Positions 25,973 through 34,585 of a stretch of 62,202 nt of DNA are shown here, piece after piece. Made by a program: the position numbers and the translations under genes. Under the pieces are notes generated by a model. The model was not told where the DNA came from, made no database searches, and saw only the letters and a list, made by a program, of their open reading frames with translations. The DNA lies in NCBI GenBank assembly GCA_019114305.1, contig DXFU01000054.1, positions 1 to 62,202 on the forward strand, given 5' to 3'. Origin of the DNA: Candidatus Hungatella pullicola. Its GTDB lineage: Bacteria > Bacillota > Clostridia > Lachnospirales > Lachnospiraceae. Each line of letters starts with the position of its first letter. The first letter of the stretch is position 1.

Positions 25973-27478
25973 CTATTTGTCCAAAACAACTGTGGGGATG
26001 TCTAAAATATCCCCGATTTTCTCAAACAGGGAGCCATTATGTCCCACGCTCATGGCAAAATGATGGGTGGGATACTGAGCAAACCATTCATCCATATAGG
26101 CATCCGGATCCTTTTTAAACTTCACCGGGGTCTGGGTATTTCCAATGGACATAATGGGACCTGATGTTGCCTGAGCCTCTGTAATAATAAACTTAAGCTT
26201 TCCTTCTCCAGTCTGAGTACATGCCAGATTGGTGATGTCTCCCTGTCTTACCTTCGCCTCTACAGAAACTCCTGTGCCCTGTTTTCCATGGAACAGGCCC
26301 ATCCCTCTTAAAATAGGTTTTCCTTCTGCAATAGCAAGATGGAAGGGACCGTCATGTCCTAAAAGTATGGTTCCATCCTCATAATCTGTCACCACAATTT
26401 CACAGAAGGATCCCCCTTTATGAACCAGATCGCAGATTTTCATAGCCAGACAGGTTTTTAAGTCTCCTTCTCCGGCACAGGGAATTCCTTTTGCAGTCAA
26501 AAGGGAGTGTCCTACTATAAATCCGCCCTGCAGCTTTTCATAGGCATTCCCAGGAGCGCCGTGATAATAATAAGTAAGAGCATCTAAATCATACTCCTTT
26601 ACCAGTCTCTCCTGGGCTGCCGCTACCTTGGCAGACCAGTTTAACTGCTCCTTTGTAGGTTTCTGCGCCAGAGGGTCTGCTCCCCCTGTGTCGCTGATAT
26701 AAAAGAATTCCTCTATCTCTCTCCTTTTTTCTTCCATTTCTCTCTGGGTGACAGCCTCCATCATCCGGTTTAAATCACACATTTCCAAAACCTCCAGATG
26801 AGCTTTCGTCTGTCCCTGAAACATGGTAAAATCGCTGTACATATCCAGCATTCCATTATATGTATTTCCCAGAAATCCGAATCTGGAATGGGCCAGACCG
26901 CTTTTTACTCCCGCAGCCAGAACCCACTCTTCAATTTCTTTCCATGCCCGTTTAGCCTGAGGCATCTGAGCCGTGTTTTCATTGGTCATGGAAATGTCCG
27001 GCGTATAATCCAAACCAAGAAGTCCATTGACCACGCGAAATTTGATTCCTGTCCGGTGAAAGGCGTTGGACAGTTCTGGGACAGAACAGGCCCCACAGTG
27101 AGCCAGCCATTCCCCTGTAGTCGTCTTTTGGTAATTAATCCTGGCCGCAGGCTGAAGATTCAGCACTACCACAGGAGCCTTGCAGATCTGATGGACCGGC
27201 ACAACAGAAGCACTGGTTACATAGGTTCCTCCATGGGCAAAAATTAAATCCACATGGTTGGAGGCAAAATACTCTCCCGCGGCCCTTCCCTCCTTCTCAC
27301 AGTCCACAAGACCATAAAAAAACACCTCCACATTCCCCATTTTCTCAATCTTATCCACAATAAACCGTCCATACTCCAGAAGCCGTTCCCTCAGCCCGGC
27401 AAATTGATCCCAGTAATGCCTGAGCCCCATAGTATAAACTCCAATTCTGGCTTTCCTGGTCTGTTTTAATTTTTCCAT
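25973..27478 (-). CDS. L-fucose/L-arabinose isomerase-family protein
   Basis: This 501-aa cytoplasmic protein resembles the L-fucose/L-arabinose isomerase fold: ARIGVYTMGLRHYWDQF at the N-terminus, VDLIFAHGGTYVTSASVVP, and the C-terminal GQT-like stretch TQTPVKFKKDPDAYMDEWF followed by HHFAMSVGHNG. Members interconvert aldoses and ketoses using Mn2+, but this subgroup is divergent and its sugar is unknown. The start is the ATG with AAGGGG 9 bases upstream rather than one 7 codons earlier. It is first in an operon with the GH106-like gene, which suggests it handles the released deoxysugar (inference). Confidence 0.78.
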   Translation of the reverse strand: MEKLKQTRKARIGVYTMGLRHYWDQFAGLRERLLEYGRFIVDKIEKMGNVEVFFYGLVDCEKEGRAAGEYFASNHVDLIFAHGGTYVTSASVVPVHQICKAPVVVLNLQPAARINYQKTTTGEWLAHCGACSVPELSNAFHRTGIKFRVVNGLLGLDYTPDISMTNENTAQMPQAKRAWKEIEEWVLAAGVKSGLAHSRFGFLGNTYNGMLDMYSDFTMFQGQTKAHLEVLEMCDLNRMMEAVTQREMEEKRREIEEFFYISDTGGADPLAQKPTKEQLNWSAKVAAAQERLVKEYDLDALTYYYHGAPGNAYEKLQGGFIVGHSLLTAKGIPCAGEGDLKTCLAMKICDLVHKGGSFCEIVVTDYEDGTILLGHDGPFHLAIAEGKPILRGMGLFHGKQGTGVSVEAKVRQGDITNLACTQTGEGKLKFIITEAQATSGPIMSIGNTQTPVKFKKDPDAYMDEWFAQYPTHHFAMSVGHNGSLFEKIGDILDIPTVVLDK

Positions 27479-27536
27479 TGTGTAATCCCCTTTCCCCATT
27501 GCTGAAAATTTCTCAGTTTTTTGTATTTACAATCCC

Positions 27537-27565
27537 ATTCTATTCTTTTATCATAGGGATATCAA
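27537..27565 (-). promoter_or_regulatory. Promoter of the isomerase/GH106 operon
   Basis: On the minus strand, TTGATA (27560-27565) and TAGAAT (27537-27542) are 17 bases apart, each one base from consensus. It lies in the 136-base gap between the divergent isomerase and araC-type genes, where the AraC protein would be expected to bind. Confidence 0.6.
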
Positions 27566-27614
27566 CGAACATTCTTGCTTATAAATAACACAATCTTGCA
27601 GGAGGCGACCCTCT

Positions 27615-28490
27615 ATGGATCACGGCAGACAATATCTGGAAAACGCTTCTTATACCTGGTCAAAAGACTCGATCCGTCTCATATTAAGCCCCTCTCCCCT
27701 GGCAAAATCCATCTATTTTCACGTACAGGAAACCGGTTATTTCAAAACCTCTGATTCCTACTACACAGAGCGGAAAAATTTAAATTCTTTTCTTATTGTC
27801 TATACGCTTACTGGAAAAGGCCAGCTTCAGTACCAGGGCAGAGAATATACCCTTTGTCCCGGCAGCTTATTTTTTATCCATTGCATGGAACATCATCGCT
27901 ATCTGACGCCTCCTGGAGAAAAGTGGGAATTTCTGTGGGTACATTTTAATGGTCCATCTGCGCTGGGATACTACAAGGAATTTGTCAGGAGCGGCTTTCG
28001 AACCCTGGAATACGGACATTCCCATGGCGTAAAAAATTATATGACTCAGATTCTCCACAGCAGCCGGGAAAAAAGCCGGGCAGCTGAGCCTGTTGTCTCT
28101 GCTTTAATCACCAATCTCCTCACTGAGGTTCTGTTAAAATCCCCTTGTGAAGGCAGCGGCAGTTTCTCTATGCCTGATTATATCAGATCAGTCATGGCAG
28201 AAATCGAACATAACTTTTCCGCTTCCCTTTCTCTGGATTACCTTGCTGACCTTTACGGAGTAAGTAAATTTCATCTGTCCAGAGAATTTAAAAAATACAC
28301 AGGTATGACGGTTAACGAATTCATTATCCGAACCAGAATCACCTATGCCAAAGGACTGTTAAAATATTCTGACTTATCGATTTCAGATATCGCCGCCCAA
28401 TCAGGGGTCAGTCATGTCAGCCATTTTATTAATCTTTTTAAGGCCAGAGAAGGCATTACTCCTTTGGCTTACAGAAAACAGTGGAAGTAA
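27615..28490 (+). CDS. AraC family transcriptional regulator
   Basis: This is a sugar-responsive regulator with an N-terminal cupin-like sensing domain (residues 30-150; LIVYTLTGKGQLQYQGREYTL, then GSLFFIHCMEHHRY) and a C-terminal AraC domain of two helix-turn-helices (LSLDYLADLYGVSKFHLSREFKKYTGMTVNEF, then LSISDIAAQSGVSHVSHFINLFKAREGITPLAYR). Length is 291 aa, as in the family. GGAGG lies 11 bases before the ATG. It is divergent from the isomerase/GH106 operon, which it probably controls. Confidence 0.93.
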   Translation: MDHGRQYLENASYTWSKDSIRLILSPSPLAKSIYFHVQETGYFKTSDSYYTERKNLNSFLIVYTLTGKGQLQYQGREYTLCPGSLFFIHCMEHHRYLTPPGEKWEFLWVHFNGPSALGYYKEFVRSGFRTLEYGHSHGVKNYMTQILHSSREKSRAAEPVVSALITNLLTEVLLKSPCEGSGSFSMPDYIRSVMAEIEHNFSASLSLDYLADLYGVSKFHLSREFKKYTGMTVNEFIIRTRITYAKGLLKYSDLSISDIAAQSGVSHVSHFINLFKAREGITPLAYRKQWK

Positions 28491-28530
28491 AGCAAAACAG
28501 GAAGGCAATCAGAGAATTTTTACGCAAAAA

Positions 28531-28585
28531 AGAGTACCGCCAGACGGCAGGAAATCCTATGGATTTCCTGCCGCAGCGGTACTCT
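28531..28585. terminator. Bidirectional terminator between araC-type and ABC-F genes
   Basis: Outer arms AGAGTACCGC and GCGGTACTCT are perfectly complementary, with an inner stem GGCAGGAAATCC / GGATTTCCTGCC. Five T residues follow on the plus strand and six on the minus strand, suiting both convergent genes. Confidence 0.9.
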
Positions 28586-28622
28586 TTTTCTTCCTGCAAA
28601 GGCATTCCTTAAAGCTATTTTA

Positions 28623-30260
28623 TTAGTCGTTCTCTATCTGTTCCTCAGATACAGTAAAGATCTGTCTCTTACGAGCCATCTCATCGTTCGCCAGGTACTC
28701 GTCGTAAGTGGTAATCTTGTCAATAAGCTGACCGTTAACAATCTCCATAATACGGTTTGCTGTAGTCTCTACAATCTGATGGTCACGAGATGAGAAAATC
28801 AGCACACCGGAAAACTTAATCAGTCCATTGTTCAGGGCTGTAATAGACTCCATATCCAAATGGTCTGTAGGCTCGTCTAACATCAGCACATTAGCCGCAG
28901 AGATCATCAGCTTGGAAAGCATACACCGCACCTTCTCACCACCGGAAAGCACTCTTACCTTCTTTACTCCATCCTCTCCGCCAAACAGCATACGGCCCAG
29001 GAAGCCGCGGACGTAGGTTGCATCCTTCTCCGGGGAATACTGAGTCAGCCAGTCTACAATGGTGTCATCACTATCAAATTCCGCGCTGTTGTCCTTAGGG
29101 AAATAGCACTGAGTTGTGGTAAGCCCCCACTTATAGCTTCCTTCATCCGGCTCCATCTCTCCTGCCAGAATTTTAAAGAGAACAGTCTTAGCCTGCTCGT
29201 TTGGCCCGACTAACGCCACTTTATCTTCCCGATTTAGGGTGAAGGAAATTCCATCTAAAACCTTAACTCCATTTATAGTCTTAGTCAGATTCTCCACAGT
29301 GAGAACCTCATTTCCGATTTCCCTTGCAGGACGGAAATCAATGTATGGATATTTACGGCTGGACGGCTTAATATCATCCAGCTGAATCTTTTCCAAAGCT
29401 CTCTTTCTGGAAGTAGCCTGCTTGGATTTAGAAGCATTGGCGGAGAATCTCTGGATAAATTCCTGCAGCTCTTTGATCTTCTCCTCTTTCTTTCTGTTGG
29501 CTTCCTTCATCTGCTTAATCATCAGCTGGCTGGACTCATACCAGAAATCATAGTTACCGGCATACAGCTGAATTTTTCCGTAGTCAATATCCGCAATCTG
29601 TGTACATACCTTGTTCAGGAAGTAACGGTCATGAGATACCGCAATTACGGTATTCTCAAAGTTAATCAAAAACTCCTCCAGCCACGCAATGGCATCTAAA
29701 TCCAGGTGGTTGGTAGGCTCATCCAGAAGAAGGATGTCAGGATTTCCAAATAACGCCTGAGCCAAAAGGACCTTCACCTTCTGAGCGCCATTTAATTCTT
29801 TCATATATTTATAATGATGCTCTGTTTCAATTCCAAGGCCGTTTAACAGGTTCGCCGCGTCTGACTCCGCTTCCCAGCCATTCATGGTAGCAAACTCGCC
29901 TTCCAGCTCTGCTGCTTTGATGCCGTCTTCATCAGTAAAATCTTCCTTCATGTAAATGGCATCTTTCTCCTTCATAATCTCATACAGTCTGGCATTCCCC
30001 ATAATAACTGTATCAAGCACCTGATACTCATCGTATTTAAAGTGATCCTGCTGCAGAAAAGACAGTCTCTGGCCCGGAGTGATAACAATATCTCCGCTGG
30101 TAGGTTCCAACTGACCAGACAGAATCTTCAAAAATGTAGACTTTCCGGCTCCATTGGCGCCGATTAATCCATAGCAGTTGCCTTCAACAAACTTAATATT
30201 CACATCCTCAAACAAAGCCTTCTTGCCGATACGCAGGGTTACATTGCTTGCACTGATCAT
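28623..30260 (-). CDS. ABC-F family ATPase, YkpA/YbiT type
   Basis: This is a cytoplasmic ABC-F protein with two nucleotide-binding domains and no membrane part; the family acts on the ribosome E site. Domain 1 has Walker A GANGAGKST (about 34-42) and LLLDEPTNHLDLDAIAWLEEFL; the linker helix lies near residues 245-290; domain 2 has LSGGEKVR and MLDEPTDHLDMES. Both domains show quirks seen in YkpA relatives: the first signature reads LNGAQKVK and the second Walker A is GPNEQAKT. Length 545 aa. The N-terminus closely resembles Bacillus YkpA. Antibiotic-resistance function is not indicated. Confidence 0.93.
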   Translation of the reverse strand: MISASNVTLRIGKKALFEDVNIKFVEGNCYGLIGANGAGKSTFLKILSGQLEPTSGDIVITPGQRLSFLQQDHFKYDEYQVLDTVIMGNARLYEIMKEKDAIYMKEDFTDEDGIKAAELEGEFATMNGWEAESDAANLLNGLGIETEHHYKYMKELNGAQKVKVLLAQALFGNPDILLLDEPTNHLDLDAIAWLEEFLINFENTVIAVSHDRYFLNKVCTQIADIDYGKIQLYAGNYDFWYESSQLMIKQMKEANRKKEEKIKELQEFIQRFSANASKSKQATSRKRALEKIQLDDIKPSSRKYPYIDFRPAREIGNEVLTVENLTKTINGVKVLDGISFTLNREDKVALVGPNEQAKTVLFKILAGEMEPDEGSYKWGLTTTQCYFPKDNSAEFDSDDTIVDWLTQYSPEKDATYVRGFLGRMLFGGEDGVKKVRVLSGGEKVRCMLSKLMISAANVLMLDEPTDHLDMESITALNNGLIKFSGVLIFSSRDHQIVETTANRIMEIVNGQLIDKITTYDEYLANDEMARKRQIFTVSEEQIEND

Positions 30261-30357
30261 AATCTCTTTCCTTTCTGAAATCTGCTCTTATCACTTCGCC
30301 AGGCCGCTTTCAAGCAGCCCTTTTCTCTGGGCGCACCACATCTCATTTTACATGAAA

Positions 30358-30406
30358 ATCCCGAATTTGCAAGCCTTATTATCAAAAAAGCCTGTAAATC
30401 CGGGAT
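30358..30406 (-). terminator. Probable terminator of the 219-aa lipoprotein gene
   Basis: Arms ATCCCGAATTTGCA and TGTAAATCCGGGAT pair at 12 of 14 positions, 13 bases after the stop, and the minus strand continues TTTTCATG. The T tract is short. Confidence 0.5.
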
Positions 30407-30418
30407 ATTTCAAAGTTT

Positions 30419-31078
30419 CTATTGAGCCGCTTCTACTTTCAGCGGATAATGTACCTGGCTTCCCGCGTCATAGGATACAGTCACGTATGTCACCTTGACC
30501 GCAGCGCCGCTTCCATTGCTGTCATCGCCAGCCTGCCCCAGCACGCCTGTGTCCAGTCCTTCGCAGTTATCTTTCATAAAGCTTAAAGCCTGGCCGGAAT
30601 CGGTTTCTATGGTAAACGTACTCATCGCCTGATCGGTAACCCTTCCGGTAACCTCCTGAACTTCCATATTGCTTTGGGCATCCAGCACCAAAACAATCTG
30701 AGCATTGGAAGTATCCTGACCGGAAATCTCTCCTTTATAAATGATAGACACTTCCACTCCTTCTGTATCAAGAGAATAGGAGGTCTCCACCACAACTCCT
30801 GTCAGGTCAAACTCCATGGAAGTTCCATCCTTTTCCACAGTCATATGATCCATAGTATCAGAGATTCCTGTCACCTGGGCAGTCAGTATTTTAAACTCCG
30901 CCGTATCTCCCGGAGCTTCCGTAGTAGCCACAGGGCTTTCCTCTTCTGTCTCTGCTGTACTTTCCTCCGTGGAAGCGGGGGATTCTGATGTTGTATTCTG
31001 ATTATCGGACGCCCTGCTGCAGGCTGTAAATGTAAGCGCCGCGCAGATAGCGGCCATTACAATCCACACTCGTTTCAT
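30419..31078 (-). CDS. Hypothetical lipoprotein with Ser/Glu/Thr-rich linker
   Basis: The 219-aa product is predicted to be secreted and lipid-anchored: hydrophobic signal ending in FTAC (Cys about residue 20), then about 40 residues rich in Ser, Glu and Thr, then a beta-rich region with repeated short strands (TAQVTGISDTMDHMTVEKDGT...; EVTGRVTDQAMSTFTIETDSG) that looks like two small OB-like or DUF5666-like units. No catalytic motif is visible. It has an extended -10 box (TGGTATACT, 31114-31119) of its own and lies downstream of a thiol peroxidase. Function not recognised. Confidence 0.8.
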   Translation of the reverse strand: MKRVWIVMAAICAALTFTACSRASDNQNTTSESPASTEESTAETEEESPVATTEAPGDTAEFKILTAQVTGISDTMDHMTVEKDGTSMEFDLTGVVVETSYSLDTEGVEVSIIYKGEISGQDTSNAQIVLVLDAQSNMEVQEVTGRVTDQAMSTFTIETDSGQALSFMKDNCEGLDTGVLGQAGDDSNGSGAAVKVTYVTVSYDAGSQVHYPLKVEAAQ

Positions 31079-31196
31079 CTGTCATCCTCTTCTTTCTTTC
31101 TGATTGTGCTCTTAGTATACCATCCCCAGTAAGAAAATACTTTGCTTTTTTCTTAAGTTTTGAAATGAAAACCCCTGTCTGTCCAGCCGCAGCAGT

Positions 31197-31658
31197 TTAC
31201 TTTCCATCCAGATAATCCAAAATTTCCGCCGCATTGGTATCTGGCTTCACCTTCTCATATACCTTCTCTATTATACCCTTTTCATCAATGACAAAGGTGC
31301 TGCGCACCACCCCCATGGACACCTTTCCATACAGCTTCTTTTCCTGCCACACATCAAAAGCCTTAATGGCCTCCAGTTCCGGGTCAGAAACCAGTATAAA
31401 GGGAAGATGATGTTTTGCGGCAAAATTGCTGTGGGACTTTTCGCTGTCTCTGCTGATGCCGATTACCTCCACGTTTCTCTCCCTAAATCCGTCATAGGCC
31501 CCGGCAAAAGCGCAGGCCTCTCTGGTACAGCCTGGTGTATTGTCTCTGGGATAAAAATAAACTATTACCTTTCTTCCTAAAAAAGAAGAAAGAGTAACAG
31601 AATTCCCATCTTTATCTTTCAGTGTAAAATCCGGTGCCTTTTCTCCTGCCTTCAGCAT
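31197..31658 (-). CDS. bcp: Thioredoxin-dependent thiol peroxidase (BCP/PrxQ)
   Basis: This is an atypical 2-Cys peroxiredoxin that reduces hydroperoxides with thioredoxin. The active site reads TPGCTREACAF, with peroxidatic Cys44 and resolving Cys49 five residues apart, the PrxQ arrangement. IGISRDSEKSHSNFAAKHHLPFILVSD is also typical. It is 153 aa, the standard length. GGAGG lies upstream of the ATG. It starts 25 bases after the HAD phosphatase gene and is probably the third gene of the pyrC operon. Confidence 0.96.
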   Translation of the reverse strand: MLKAGEKAPDFTLKDKDGNSVTLSSFLGRKVIVYFYPRDNTPGCTREACAFAGAYDGFRERNVEVIGISRDSEKSHSNFAAKHHLPFILVSDPELEAIKAFDVWQEKKLYGKVSMGVVRSTFVIDEKGIIEKVYEKVKPDTNAAEILDYLDGK

Positions 31659-31683
31659 ATGATCTCCCTCCAGTTTTTCTTTT

Positions 31684-32400
31684 TTACAGCTTCTTCATCA
31701 GTTGTCTCAAATCTTCTATCTCCATGGTTAGTTTCACTTGGTCCAAATTCTCTTTACGCTGCGGATTGTACCAGCAGGTATCAATCCCCGCCATCTCCCC
31801 GCCCTTCATGTCTGAGGTGAGGGAATCTCCTATAATCAGCATTTTCCGCCTGTCCGCTTCCTCTATATGATTCATGCAGTAGTCAAAGAATTCTTTTCCC
31901 GGCTTCTGGCAGCCGATTTCTTCAGATATAAAGGACCGGATAAAATATGGTTCCAGTCCTGAATCCTTCATTCTCATCTTCTGAGTCTGGACAAATCCGT
32001 TGGTTACCACATAAAGATTATATTTAGGTCTTAAATAGTCAAGAACTTCCAAAGCCCCGTCTATTAAAATGGCGCAGCGGTTGAGACACTGCCTGTATCT
32101 GGCTTCTGTCTCCACTCCGTCCGCGTCAACGCCGAATTTTTTAAAAATTCGGCGGAAACGGGTTTGGGTAATGTCCTCCTTGGTAATCAGTCCCTTTTCA
32201 AAGTCCTCCCACAGCTGTTTGTTTAAAATCTGATAGGCTTCAGTCATCGGCTCCATCAAATCGCCAAAGGGAGCAAATACCTGTCTCAGCCCATGTTCCT
32301 CAGCTGCGGCAAAATCCAGAAGAGTTCCGTCTACATCAAAAAGCAGATCTTTGTATTTCGGTTTCTCCATTGATTTATTCTCTGCAAATTCCATCCTCAT
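31684..32400 (-). CDS. HAD hydrolase, YjjG-type pyrimidine nucleotidase
   Basis: This is a cytoplasmic HAD phosphatase with DLLFDVDGTLLDF (catalytic Asp22 and Asp24), YVVTNGFVQTQKMRM, and IGDSLTSDMKGGEMAG. The overall pattern matches YjjG, which dephosphorylates non-canonical pyrimidine nucleotides. Length 238 aa. AAGGTGG overlaps the end of pyrC; starts at codon 1 (32400) or codon 3 (32394, 9-base spacing) are both possible. The 26-base overlap with pyrC means coupled translation, and the pyrimidine link supports the assignment. Confidence 0.88.
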   Translation of the reverse strand: MRMEFAENKSMEKPKYKDLLFDVDGTLLDFAAAEEHGLRQVFAPFGDLMEPMTEAYQILNKQLWEDFEKGLITKEDITQTRFRRIFKKFGVDADGVETEARYRQCLNRCAILIDGALEVLDYLRPKYNLYVVTNGFVQTQKMRMKDSGLEPYFIRSFISEEIGCQKPGKEFFDYCMNHIEEADRRKMLIIGDSLTSDMKGGEMAGIDTCWYNPQRKENLDQVKLTMEIEDLRQLMKKL

Positions 32401-33661
32401 ATACCACCTTGCCCTGGCAGATTGTTGCTTTTATCTTTCCGTAGAGAGTCTCTCCCGTAAAAGGAGAATTAGACGCTTTGGAGGCGTAGTTGCCCACAAC
32501 CCACTGTTCTTCCGGAGCAAATACCACCACATCTGCCGGACGCCCCTCCTCCAGATATCCGTAATCCATATGGTACATGCGAGCGGGATTCAGGCTCATT
32601 TTCTCCATCAGCTGAAGAAGGGTCAAATGGCCTGGCCGTACCAAATAAGTTACTGCCAGACTGAGGGCTGTCTCCAGACCAATAATTCCGCTTGGCGCCT
32701 TGGTAAACTCCTTTTCCTTCTCTTCCTGGCTGTGAGGGGCGTGGTCTGTGGCAATCATGTCAATGGTGCCGTCTTTAAGTCCTTCCAAAATAGCCTGACG
32801 ATCCTTTTCTGTTCTCAAAGGCGGGTTCATTTTGGCCAGAGTTTTGTGCTTCAGCACTGCCTCCTCTGTAAGAGTAAAATGATGAGGCGTTACCTCTGCC
32901 CACACCTTTGCTCCCAGCTCTTTGGCCAGCTTTACCATCTTAACAGAGCTGCCTGAGCTGATATGCTGAATATCAATATCTGCTCCCGTATGAAGAGCAA
33001 TCATACAGTCCCTTGCCACTAAAGCGTCCTCAGCCAGGGCAGAAGCTCCTTTTAATCCCATCTGAGCAGAAATTTTTCCTTCGTTGACGCCGCTGCTTCC
33101 AATAAATCCGGGATACTCCTCATGAAAGCTTAAAGGTACCTGCAGCCTTGCAGCTTCCTCCATTGCCTTTTTCACCAAAACCTCGTTTACCAGAGGGATG
33201 CCGTCATCTGTAAATCCTACGGCCCCGCAAGCTTTCAGTTCCTCCATGTCTGTCAGTTCTTTCCCCTGCATTCCCTTAGACACAGCGGCCGCCTGATATA
33301 CATGAATTCCCGTCTTCTTTCCCTCTTCCAAGACATATTCCAAAGTCTCCACATTGTCTACCGGAGGCTTGGTATTGGCCATGCAGACCACTGCCGTGTA
33401 TCCGCCTCTTGCCGCAGCTGCGGCACCTGTATGAATATCTTCCTTATAAGTCAGTCCGGGATCGCGAAAATGAACGTGAACATCCATAAGCCCGGGGGCC
33501 GCAGCCAATCCCTTTCCTTCTATCACTGTCATCCCTTTTGTTTCTTCTATGGTTCCGGGAGCGGCAATCTTGGCAATGATGCCGTTATCAATTAAAATAT
33601 CCGCTTCTCTCTCCCAGCCGCCTCCAGGATTGAGCGCCTTGGCATTTTTTATTAAAATCAT
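32375..33661 (-). CDS. pyrC: Dihydroorotase
   Basis: This class-I amidohydrolase cyclises carbamoyl-aspartate to dihydroorotate in de novo pyrimidine synthesis. Metal-binding DVHVHFRDPG is at residues 60-69 (His62, His64), and ATDHAPHSQEEK supplies the later Asp. The central QHISSG segment is present. Length 428 aa is normal. AGGAGG precedes the ATG. No other pyr gene is nearby, so it is separated from the rest of the pathway; it leads an operon with a pyrimidine-nucleotidase-like HAD protein and a thiol peroxidase. Confidence 0.96.
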   Translation of the reverse strand: MILIKNAKALNPGGGWEREADILIDNGIIAKIAAPGTIEETKGMTVIEGKGLAAAPGLMDVHVHFRDPGLTYKEDIHTGAAAAARGGYTAVVCMANTKPPVDNVETLEYVLEEGKKTGIHVYQAAAVSKGMQGKELTDMEELKACGAVGFTDDGIPLVNEVLVKKAMEEAARLQVPLSFHEEYPGFIGSSGVNEGKISAQMGLKGASALAEDALVARDCMIALHTGADIDIQHISSGSSVKMVKLAKELGAKVWAEVTPHHFTLTEEAVLKHKTLAKMNPPLRTEKDRQAILEGLKDGTIDMIATDHAPHSQEEKEKEFTKAPSGIIGLETALSLAVTYLVRPGHLTLLQLMEKMSLNPARMYHMDYGYLEEGRPADVVVFAPEEQWVVGNYASKASNSPFTGETLYGKIKATICQGKVVYEDGICRE

Positions 33662-33740
33662 ACTGTCTTCCTCCTTTGGAAAAATATTCCTTCATGGAAA
33701 TCGGAATCTGTTAAGATAACGCCTTCAGGTAATTACAGAA

Positions 33741-33769
33741 AGTGTACCATAAAAAGGTCTGTGGAGCAA
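33741..33769 (-). promoter_or_regulatory. Likely promoter of the pyrC operon
   Basis: On the minus strand, TTGCTC (33764-33769) and TACACT (33741-33746) are 17 bases apart, with TGG before the -10 box (extended -10). No pyrimidine attenuator or PyrR-binding fold was evident in the 80-base leader. Confidence 0.5.
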
Positions 33770-33790
33770 TTCTCCCTTTATTCCAGTTTT

Positions 33791-33940
33791 CTATCTGCTG
33801 CCTCCTATGACCTTCACCATAGCGCTTCCATCAAAAGACTCCACAAAAGCATCTCCGTCTTTTACTATTTCTATTACTCTGTCCCTGTACTCCGCAGAAC
33901 ACTCCATAGACTTCAGCCTTTCTATGACGGAAAAATCCCC
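33791..33940 (-). pseudogene. Untranslated 3' remainder of the MBL-fold gene after an amber codon
   Basis: In frame with the truncated MBL gene, bases 33940 down to 33791 read GDFSVIERLKSMECSAEY, then RDRVIEIVKDGDAFVES and FDGSAMVKVIGGSR, then TAG. The composition is that of a soluble protein. With Trp in place of the amber codon the full protein would be 264 aa. Whether this is a true mutation, a polymorphism or a sequencing error cannot be told from one sequence. Confidence 0.8.
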
Positions 33941-34585
33941 CTAACAGTGCATGGGAAAGGCAAATCTTACCTTTATCTTCTCCATAAACTCATGAAACCC
34001 CAGATAGAACGCATCCTCCTGCCTGGGATCCAGGGGAAGAAAGGCGGCGTCAACGGATCTTTCTGCCAGCGTCTCCGCCAGCCGCTCTATCTGCCTGGTA
34101 TACTTCTCTTCCATAGACCGGTTCCAGTTCTGATCCTCACCTTCCCAGTACCAGTGATTCAGATCCCCGCCATGGTAGAGAACCTTTCCGTCTGCCTCAA
34201 TAAGAAAGGCCACTCCCTCGTCTGTAGAACGAAAAGCCCTTACTTTTATATTTGACTGGTCCTCAGAAGCAGGAATCACTTTTCCGCCTTTCACCTGATA
34301 GGACAGCTGTTGGTTATACTTCAAAGAGTCGGCAAACGGCCAAACCTCATGGGGAAGCCTTTTTCTCCAGATGTCAAAGGACAGAATCCATCGGATGGCC
34401 TCATGGCCTTGTGCCAGGCGAAAAATCTCCGGCGAGTAGTGATCTCCATGGCGGTGGCTGGCAAATACCAGCAGAGGTTTATTCTCATGGACAGGCGGAA
34501 GCTCCCCTTCTGTATAATCAAAAAGAAGGGATACGCTGTCAAGCTCCGCCAAAAAACAGCTGTGGTGAATAAACGTTATTTTCAC
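33941..34585 (-). CDS. MBL-fold metal-dependent hydrolase, C-terminally truncated
   Basis: This is a small metallo-beta-lactamase-fold protein with ASHRHGDHYS at residues 42-51 (His44, His46, Asp48, His49), the HxHxDH metal site, and a distal GGDLN. The stop here is TAG after the sequence FAFPMHC, giving 214 aa. Directly behind it the same frame stays open for another 49 codons with protein-like sequence, so the codon probably replaced a TGG. The start overlaps the GH2 stop by 4 bases (ATGA), so the two are co-translated. The zinc site is intact, but the final helix and strand are lost. Function unknown. Confidence 0.85.
   Translation of the reverse strand: MKITFIHHSCFLAELDSVSLLFDYTEGELPPVHENKPLLVFASHRHGDHYSPEIFRLAQGHEAIRWILSFDIWRKRLPHEVWPFADSLKYNQQLSYQVKGGKVIPASEDQSNIKVRAFRSTDEGVAFLIEADGKVLYHGGDLNHWYWEGEDQNWNRSMEEKYTRQIERLAETLAERSVDAAFLPLDPRQEDAFYLGFHEFMEKIKVRFAFPMHC

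Noticed and set aside
28623-30260. ABC-F protein as an antibiotic-resistance determinant
   Set aside because: Its sequence fits the housekeeping YkpA/YbiT branch, it has no leader-peptide attenuator typical of resistance ABC-F genes, and there is no mobile DNA nearby.
33761-34255. Plus-strand open frame of 164 codons across the MBL gene tail
   Set aside because: The minus strand carries the MBL-fold gene and its read-on frame here, which explains the bias.
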